Assembly: GCA_015490255.1 (NCBI GenBank) | Contig: WFYF01000251.1 | Location: forward strand, 1-12,162 | From: Caldifarciminota bacterium | GTDB lineage: Bacteria > Hydrothermota > Hydrothermia > S141-80 | Length of the DNA: 12,162 nt | Direction: 5' to 3' | In this document: positions 7,650 through 12,162 of the stretch, in pieces | How the letters are laid out: every line of letters starts with the position of its first letter | Numbering within the stretch: the stretch's first letter is position 1 | Made by a program: the position numbers and the translations under genes | Notes under the pieces: model-generated | The model's input: only the letters and a program-made list of their open reading frames with translations | Told to the model about the DNA's origin: nothing | Databases searched by the model: none

Positions 7650-8856
7650 GGGCAAGCCACCTCCCGTTCACCATCACCCCCACCACCGGGGAGCGTTCTT
7701 CTTCAAAGACCCACAGGGAGAGGAGTTCTTCCTCTGTTCCCTCCCCGCCCCGCAGAACCACAAAATCTGCAAAGAATCCGGATTCCACAAGCCCCAGCCG
7801 GTCCATGGAAGCGGCCAGCGCGCCGCCCCGGGTGGCGTCATAGAACAGCCGGTGCAGAGGTTCCCGTTCCACCAGATAGGCATGGCGGATCACATGCAGC
7901 ATGTTGAAAGTCCAGCCCGCGCCCACATCGCTCCCCAGGGCGGTGCGTATGCCCCGGGCCCGGAGGGACTGACGGGGCAGGCGTCCACTGTGCAGAAAAT
8001 CGTTGGCGGTGGGACAGTGCACCACCACGCTTCTTCGTTCCCGCACGAGGTCCAGTTCCCGGGCCCAGAGATACACGCCATGGGCCAGGAACGTCCGGTC
8101 CGTGAGGAGACCCGCACGATCGTACACCTCGCTGTAGGAAGAGGCGTGGAACCGGCGGAGCACTTCCCGGATCTCGTCGGGGTTCTCCGAGATGTGGGTG
8201 TGCACGAACACCCCCTCTTCCCGGGCCAGGTTTCCTGCGGCGGCCAGACAGCCCGGTGAGCAGGAAAGGGCAAACCGGGGGGCCACGGCGAAGAAAAAGC
8301 GATCCTCCCGTCCATGCCAGAAGGCGATCTGCCGCCGGGCGAAGGAGATCATTTCCTCAACCGGCCGGGCAAAGTCTTCAGGTTCCTCCATCCACACCCA
8401 GCCCAGAATGGCCCGCAACCCGGTCTCTTTCACCACCTCAAAGGCCACATCCAGCACGTCCGGGTGAGCGGAAAGCAGGCCTGCCACCAGGGTGGTGCCG
8501 TGACCAAGCATCCGGGCGAAGGCCTCCCGGAATACGATTTCAGCATAGGAAAGGTCCTCAAACCGTTTTTCTTCCGGAAACACATACCGTTCCAGCCAGG
8601 GAAGGAGAGGCAGGCCGGCCCGGCCCCGCACCCGGTGCTGGACCGGATGGGTGTGCAGGTCCACAAAGCCCGGCATGATCCAGGCCGGACGGAGATCCAT
8701 CGCCGGTATATCCGGAGGCACCTGTTCCGGGCGGAGAAGGCCTGTGATCTTTCCGTTCCGGACCTCCAGGGCGAGGTCCCGGCGGAACCGGGGGGCGTCC
8801 GGTTCCGGAAAGTCCGCCGCATGGGCGATCAGAAAAAAGCGTTCCGACGGGATCAC
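7633..8856 (-). CDS. guaD: Guanine deaminase (amidohydrolase superfamily)
   Basis: Guanine deaminase hydrolyses guanine to xanthine and ammonia in the cytoplasm, removing guanine from salvage. The 407-residue protein resembles the animal enzyme along its whole length by memory: [19 protein letters not shown] (81-99), APRFALSCS (192-200) and [11 protein letters not shown] (281-291) match human GDA segments. Zinc ligands are H68 and H70 (PGFVDLHTH), H221 (HTHISEN), H259 (LAHG) and D310 (LGSDVGAG), with the catalytic Glu in HISEN at 224. The start is GTG at 8856, overlapping the pyrG stop as GTGA, with AGGAGG 10 bases upstream inside pyrG. The stop overlaps phoU. Other COG0402 deaminases (chlorohydrolase, hydroxydechloroatrazine types) are the main alternative, but the LPLLxWL and PRFxLSCS segments favour guanine. 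Confidence 0.88.
   Translation of the reverse strand: MIPSERFFLIAHAADFPEPDAPRFRRDLALEVRNGKITGLLRPEQVPPDIPAMDLRPAWIMPGFVDLHTHPVQHRVRGRAGLPLLPWLERYVFPEEKRFEDLSYAEIVFREAFARMLGHGTTLVAGLLSAHPDVLDVAFEVVKETGLRAILGWVWMEEPEDFARPVEEMISFARRQIAFWHGREDRFFFAVAPRFALSCSPGCLAAAGNLAREEGVFVHTHISENPDEIREVLRRFHASSYSEVYDRAGLLTDRTFLAHGVYLWARELDLVRERRSVVVHCPTANDFLHSGRLPRQSLRARGIRTALGSDVGAGWTFNMLHVIRHAYLVEREPLHRLFYDATRGGALAASMDRLGLVESGFFADFVVLRGGEGTEEELLSLWVFEEERSPVVGVMVNGRWLAHEAAV
7659..7664 (-). promoter_or_regulatory. Ribosome binding site of phoU
   Basis: GGAGGT on the minus strand lies 9 bases before the ATG at 7649 and only 3 before the TTG at 7655, so it decides the phoU start in favour of the ATG. It lies inside the guanine deaminase gene. 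Confidence 0.65.
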
Positions 8857-10484
8857 CGGGAGGGGGCCTCCTGGTTTTCTTTCACCCGGCGCACAGCGCC
8901 GACAAAACCGTGGAAAACAGGGTGGGGCGAAAGGGGCCGGGACTTGAACTCGGGATGAAACTGGGTGGCAACGAAGAAGGGATGCACATTCCGGGGAAGC
9001 TCCACGATCTCGGCCAGACCCCGGACGGGCTCCACCCCGGCGATCACAAGCCCGGCATCCTCCAGCGCTTTCCGGTAGATCGGGTTCAGTTCATAGCGAT
9101 GCCGGTGACGTTCCAGCACCACCTCCTGGCCATAGAGCTCCCGGGCCAGGGTGCCGGGAGAGATCTGGACAGGGGAGGCTCCCAGCCGGAGGGTGCCACC
9201 GAACCCGCGGTCTTCTGCACCGTGTTCGGGGAGGAGGTCCACCACGGGCTGGGAAGTCTCCTTCTGGAACTCCGTGGAGTGGGCCTCCGGGAGGCCGGCC
9301 ACATGGCGGGCAAACTCAATCACCGCAAGCTGCATGCCCAGACAGATTCCGAAAAAGGGTTTCTGCTGCTCCCGGGCATACCGGATGGCCTGGATCTTTC
9401 CCTCAATGCCCCGCCGGCCGAACCCGCCGGGGATCAAGACACCGTCCACTCCCTCCAGGCGAGATTCCGGTGACACCTTCTCCAGTTCCTCCGAATCCAC
9501 CCAGTCCAGCTCCAGACGGGCCCCGTGGTGGGCTGCCGCGTGGGTCAGAGCCTCGTTGATGCTTTTATAGGCGTCCCGCAGGTGGACGTATTTCCCCACC
9601 ACCGCGATGCGGAGGGTGGTTTCCGGGTGCTTCAGGCGGTGGACAAAGGCCTGCCACTCCTCCAGATCCGGAGGCTGCGTGGAAAGGCCCCAGGTCTCAA
9701 GGATATACCGATCCAGCCCTTCTTCGTGGAGCAGAAGGGGGACCTCATAAATGCTTTCCACGTCGGGAGCGGTGAATACGGCCTGGATGGGGAGGTTGGA
9801 AAAGAGAGCGATTTTTTTCCGGGTCCCGGGAGGCAGGGGACGATCCGTGCGGCACAGCACGGCATGGGGCTGGATTCCGATCTCCCGGAGCTTCTGCACG
9901 CTGTGCTGGGTGGGTTTGGTCTTCAATTCACCTGCCGAGGGAACAAAGGGCACCAGGGTCACATGAAGGAAGAAACTCCGGTCCGGCGCCTCCAGAGAAA
10001 GCTGCCGTATGGCTTCCAGAAAGGGAAGGCTTTCAATGTCCCCCACCGTCCCGCCCACCTCCACCAGGATCACGTCGGCTTCCCGCTCCAGAAGGCGGAT
10101 CCGATCCTGGATTTCCCGGGTGAGATGGGGGATCACCTGGACCGTCTGGCCCAGATAGTCGCCCCGGCGCTCTTTCTCAATCACCGCCCGGTAGACCTGG
10201 CCGGAGGTGACGTTGGACCGGGCGGAGAGGTTCATATCCAGAAACCGCTCATAGTGCCCCAGGTCCAGGTCGGTTTCTGCCCCGTCTTCGGTGACATACA
10301 CCTCCCCGTGCTGATAGGGATTCATGGTCCCCGCATCCACGTTGAGGTAGGGGTCAAACTTCAGGGGCACCACCCGGAGCCCCCGGCGCTTCAGAAGAAG
10401 ACCGATGGAAGCCGTGGTGATCCCCTTCCCCAGGGACGACACCACCCCGCCCGTGACGAAGAGATAAAAGGGTCCCCGTTTCAT
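8853..10484 (-). CDS. pyrG: CTP synthase (glutamine-hydrolysing)
   Basis: PyrG makes CTP from UTP, ATP and glutamine, the last step of pyrimidine nucleotide synthesis. The protein is 543 residues, close to the 545 of E. coli. The N-terminal synthetase domain has the nucleotide loop [17 protein letters not shown] (12-28), [15 protein letters not shown] (42-56) and [11 protein letters not shown] (142-152). The C-terminal class I glutaminase domain begins near 291 and has its triad at C381 (GICLGMQ), H510 and E512 (TQFHPEF), so it should use glutamine as well as ammonia. The ATG at 10484 overlaps the stop of the PTPS-like gene as ATGA; the stop overlaps the guanine deaminase start as GTGA. Nothing is missing or unusual, and it anchors this stretch as normal chromosome. 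Confidence 0.98.
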   Translation of the reverse strand: MKRGPFYLFVTGGVVSSLGKGITTASIGLLLKRRGLRVVPLKFDPYLNVDAGTMNPYQHGEVYVTEDGAETDLDLGHYERFLDMNLSARSNVTSGQVYRAVIEKERRGDYLGQTVQVIPHLTREIQDRIRLLEREADVILVEVGGTVGDIESLPFLEAIRQLSLEAPDRSFFLHVTLVPFVPSAGELKTKPTQHSVQKLREIGIQPHAVLCRTDRPLPPGTRKKIALFSNLPIQAVFTAPDVESIYEVPLLLHEEGLDRYILETWGLSTQPPDLEEWQAFVHRLKHPETTLRIAVVGKYVHLRDAYKSINEALTHAAAHHGARLELDWVDSEELEKVSPESRLEGVDGVLIPGGFGRRGIEGKIQAIRYAREQQKPFFGICLGMQLAVIEFARHVAGLPEAHSTEFQKETSQPVVDLLPEHGAEDRGFGGTLRLGASPVQISPGTLARELYGQEVVLERHRHRYELNPIYRKALEDAGLVIAGVEPVRGLAEIVELPRNVHPFFVATQFHPEFKSRPLSPHPVFHGFVGAVRRVKENQEAPSR

Positions 10485-10843
10485 GGTATGATCACGACCC
10501 CCTGTTCAGGCGTTTCCCAGAGTTCCAGACTTTCCACCTCAAGGCCCGGAGGCAGCACACGCTGAATCCGGGAGAGAAGCACGGCCCCCACCCGTTCCAC
10601 CGTCGGGGGATCTGCAATTTCACGAAGATCCCTTCCTTCCAGAGCCTCCACCACCGGCCGGATCCGGCGTTTCACATCCACAAAATCCCACACCACCCCT
10701 TCCTCCTCCCGGAGGGGCCCGCGTATGCGCACATTCAGGGTGAACCGGTGGGCGTGGGGCTCCTCCTCCACCCCACCCAGCGTCACCGCGTGGATGGCCT
10801 GAAAGGTGAACCGGTGGATCAGGGCGTAGTGCATTTCACACAT
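10481..10843 (-). CDS. 6-pyruvoyl-tetrahydropterin synthase / QueD-family protein with altered active site
   Basis: This 120-residue protein has the QueD/PTPS fold pattern (COG0720), a zinc enzyme family acting on dihydroneopterin triphosphate in queuosine, biopterin or folate synthesis. The zinc ligands look intact: H18 in FQAIHAV and H30/H32 in PHAHRF. D53 in GVVWDF, PPTVER (79-84) and the C-terminal LWET (108-111) match too. The catalytic residues do not. The Cys four before the HxH is Glu26 in a run of three Glu, and the Asp-His of the usual LDHxxLN is replaced by E69-G70 in [10 protein letters not shown] Glu at the Cys site is known in PTPS-III, which can feed folate synthesis, but the missing Asp-His makes normal QueD activity doubtful. 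Start: ATG at 10843, or ATG at 10834 three codons later; neither has a clear Shine-Dalgarno site. The 3' end overlaps pyrG by 4 bp. Confidence 0.8.
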   Translation of the reverse strand: MCEMHYALIHRFTFQAIHAVTLGGVEEEPHAHRFTLNVRIRGPLREEEGVVWDFVDVKRRIRPVVEALEGRDLREIADPPTVERVGAVLLSRIQRVLPPGLEVESLELWETPEQGVVIIP

Positions 10844-11261
10844 CCAGGATCACAAAAGCCCGGTATCCCCCGGGCGTTTTTTCCACAGCAAGTTCGTGAT
10901 AGGTCACGCTCTTCACGTGGTGGTTCATGCCGTGACGCTCCGGGTCAAAATCTTCTCCGAGAAGTTCACCTTCCACCTGGACCCTGCCCTCCTGCAGGGT
11001 GACGGAAATCTCCCCGGGGGCGTAAATCTCCCCATAGGCATCCAGAAGAAAGATGATCTCGGAAAGCAGGCAGTGCAGGGCATCCTCCGGCGTGGACTCC
11101 TCACAGCGTAGGGTTCTGCGCTTCCGGGAACGGACGGCTTCGGGATGGCGAACAAGCACCCCCACCAGGGCACGCGCCGCATCCCGGAAAAGCTCCTCCA
11201 GCGTGCGCCCTTCAATTTCAAAGGCCAGATCTGCCGTGTGGTCCACCTCCCGAAAGGGCAT
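10836..11261 (-). CDS. Archease family protein
   Basis: Archease (COG1371) is a small metal-binding partner of the RNA ligase RtcB: it speeds guanylylation of the ligase and lets it turn over many times in tRNA splicing or RNA repair. This protein is 141 residues, the usual length. Family motifs are DHTADLAFEIEG (7-18), LEELFRDAARAL (21-32), LLSEIIFLLD (65-74), HGMNHHVKSVTYHEL (110-124) and the C-terminal ILDV (138-141). D11 and D140 are the expected metal-site acids. The ATG at 11261 gives the standard N-terminus and lies only 7 bases below a TATAAT box, without a Shine-Dalgarno site. It is the first gene of the nine-gene minus-strand series and overlaps the next gene by 8 bp. No rtcB is present in the window. 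Confidence 0.93.
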   Translation of the reverse strand: MPFREVDHTADLAFEIEGRTLEELFRDAARALVGVLVRHPEAVRSRKRRTLRCEESTPEDALHCLLSEIIFLLDAYGEIYAPGEISVTLQEGRVQVEGELLGEDFDPERHGMNHHVKSVTYHELAVEKTPGGYRAFVILDV

Positions 11262-11268
11262 CGCTGTG

Positions 11269-11276
11269 ATTATACA
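11269..11276 (-). promoter_or_regulatory. Promoter -10 region of the archease-led series
   Basis: TGTATAAT at 11276-11269 on the minus strand contains a consensus -10 box. The end of the box is 7 bases (CACAGCG) from the archease ATG, so transcription would start at or next to the start codon. No convincing -35 hexamer lies 16-18 bp upstream. It shares the 109-bp divergent gap 11262-11370 with the plus-strand promoter. Confidence 0.55.
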
Positions 11277-11316
11277 CGACGCCCACCGAACCGTCCGGTG
11301 CTAACCCCCGGGTCAG

Positions 11317-11345
11317 TTGATAAGGCCGTTCCCGTCCCCTATAAT
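11317..11345 (+). promoter_or_regulatory. Near-consensus sigma-70-type promoter
   Basis: TTGATA at 11317-11322 and TATAAT at 11340-11345 are separated by exactly 17 bp, one base short of full consensus. Transcription should start near 11352, just before the ribosome binding site AAGGAGGTG at 11358-11366 and the ATG at 11371. This is the strongest promoter seen in the window. Confidence 0.8.
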
Positions 11346-11370
11346 CTGCTCTCGTGGAAGGAGGTGCGTT

Positions 11371-12039
11371 ATGCGGTTGTTTCGGTCAGGAGGGGAAAAG
11401 TCGGGAAGGACGGATGGTGGCCGCCTGCCGTTTGATCCTGAAATCCCGGGCACCATCTCCGTCACCGATACGGTGACGTTGGAGCAGCTGGTCCAGCAGA
11501 TCGCCTCCCTTCCCTCCCCCTGGACTCTGGAAATGCCCCACAACCGTATCCTGTCCGGCGAGGGGGCAACCATTCGCGCGGCCTTTGCCGGCGACATTTT
11601 CGGGTGGAAAGCCCTGGAACGAATTTTCTGGTCTCCTCCCCTCGGAGAGGCGCTGTGGATACCGGCTTCTCCCCCTCCAGACCCGCAGTTCACCCTGTCA
11701 TCAGCGCAGCTGCCTTCCTTTCTGAAACGGATGCGGCGGTTCCGGGAGTGGATGAAATCCCACGGTCTCACCCCTGGCACCGTTCTCCGGTTCTCCTCTG
11801 ACGTGGACCCTGTGCTTTTTCTGGACTGGCCTGTGGTGGAGGGTTTCCTTCACATGATGCAGCGACTGAATCGCTGGGAATGGACCCTTGAGGAAGTGCT
11901 GGATCTGTTTCGGGAGAAGGACACGGAGATCCTGGGCCAGTGGCTTGTTCAGTGGGAGCGTCTGGGTTTCCTGACCTCCCCCCGGGGACTCACACCGTTT
12001 TTCGGCACGGAGGCGGACAACCGGAGGAAGCACGCGTGA
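11371..12039 (+). CDS. Uncharacterised protein, possibly DUF4388-like N-terminus with helical C-terminal domain
   Basis: I do not recognise this 222-residue soluble protein with certainty. After a basic, disordered start (1-25), residues 27-98 read like a DUF4388 domain as found in gliding and PatA-type signalling proteins: GTISVTDTVTLEQLVQQI, then ATIRAAFAGDIFGWKALERIF, then GEALWIPA. The match is by pattern only. Residues 112-132 form a charged helix, and 147-203 (LFLDWPVVEGFLHMMQRL to WLVQWERLGFL) look like a small helical or winged-helix domain. The protein has 9 tryptophans. The ATG at 11371 is set by AGGAGG 6 bases upstream and a near-consensus promoter; a frame extending to 11317 would begin in the -35 box. 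The stop overlaps the hemerythrin start as GTGA, so the two products probably work together, perhaps in an oxygen-linked response. Confidence 0.75.
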   Translation: MRLFRSGGEKSGRTDGGRLPFDPEIPGTISVTDTVTLEQLVQQIASLPSPWTLEMPHNRILSGEGATIRAAFAGDIFGWKALERIFWSPPLGEALWIPASPPPDPQFTLSSAQLPSFLKRMRRFREWMKSHGLTPGTVLRFSSDVDPVLFLDWPVVEGFLHMMQRLNRWEWTLEEVLDLFREKDTEILGQWLVQWERLGFLTSPRGLTPFFGTEADNRRKHA

Positions 12040-12162
12040 TCCGGTGGGAAAAACGTTATGAGATCGGACACCCGGTGATTGACCTCCAGCATCGTGTCCT
12101 GGTCAGAACGTTCAACGAATTTGAAGAGAAGTTGCAGGGGGGGCAGGTGGGCTTCTCGGAGA
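12036..12162 (+). CDS. Bacteriohemerythrin (3' end beyond the right edge)
   Basis: Hemerythrins bind O2 reversibly at a di-iron site in a four-helix bundle and serve bacteria as oxygen carriers, stores or sensors. Only 42 residues are in view. They match the start of the family: IRWEKRYEIGHPVIDLQHRVL, with W4, D16 and the first iron-ligand histidine at H19, followed by the start of helix A. The GTG at 12036 overlaps the preceding stop as GTGA and has GGAGG 8 bases upstream at 12023-12027. The remaining iron ligands (HxxxE, HxxxH, HxxxxD) lie past the edge, so integrity and any fused signalling domain cannot be judged. Confidence 0.85.
   Translation, partial: MIRWEKRYEIGHPVIDLQHRVLVRTFNEFEEKLQGGQVGFSE

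Noticed and set aside
6849-7907. A 352-codon plus-strand open frame opposite comEA, phoU and guaD
   Set aside because: It crosses three well-supported minus-strand genes and its composition is that of a shadow frame.
9525-10565. A 346-codon plus-strand open frame opposite pyrG
   Set aside because: It is the antisense shadow of CTP synthase, which is complete and full of conserved motifs; no ribosome binding site or family pattern supports the plus-strand frame.
11289-11310. Short inverted repeats ACCG-TC-CGGT and ACCC-CC-GGGT in the divergent gap
   Set aside because: Four-base arms are common by chance in GC-rich sequence and do not align with either promoter in a telling way.

Overview
The window reads as a piece of a bacterial chromosome with high GC content (judged by eye, roughly 60%; not computed). 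Genes are packed with almost no spacing and are nearly all ordinary metabolic or housekeeping families. I see no tRNA or rRNA gene, insertion sequence, CRISPR array or phage gene. The lineage cannot be fixed from this sequence. A bacterial archease, a fused formiminotransferase-cyclodeaminase and a hemerythrin would suit an anaerobic or microaerobic bacterium, perhaps thermophilic or from an uncultured phylum, but that is a guess.

Minus strand, 11261 down to 1, in order of transcription: archease, QueD/PTPS-like protein, CTP synthase (pyrG), guanine deaminase, PhoU, ComEA-type DNA-binding protein, a tryptophan-rich membrane protein, formiminotransferase-cyclodeaminase (ftcD) and a sodium:solute symporter. 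These nine genes overlap by 4 to 35 bp or lie 12 bp apart, so they look like one transcription unit starting at a TATAAT box just upstream of archease. After a 76-bp gap with its own TATAAT box inside a perfect 16-bp palindrome come a PHP-domain phosphoesterase and mutS, joined by an ATGA overlap. mutS runs off the left edge and lacks its C-terminus.

Plus strand, 11317 to the right edge: a near-consensus promoter and strong Shine-Dalgarno site drive a divergent pair, a 222-residue protein with a possible DUF4388-like N-terminal region and a bacteriohemerythrin cut by the right edge, joined by a GTGA overlap.

Functional themes: nucleotide metabolism (CTP synthase, guanine deaminase, PHP phosphoesterase), folate-linked one-carbon chemistry (FtcD, possibly the PTPS-like protein), DNA handling (MutS, ComEA), RNA repair (archease), phosphate signalling (PhoU) and solute uptake. 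No single new system is evident. The most interesting points are the PTPS-like protein that keeps its zinc ligands but has lost its catalytic Cys and Asp-His, the apparently leaderless archease start, the DUF4388-like/hemerythrin pair, and the guanine deaminase-FtcD-symporter grouping.
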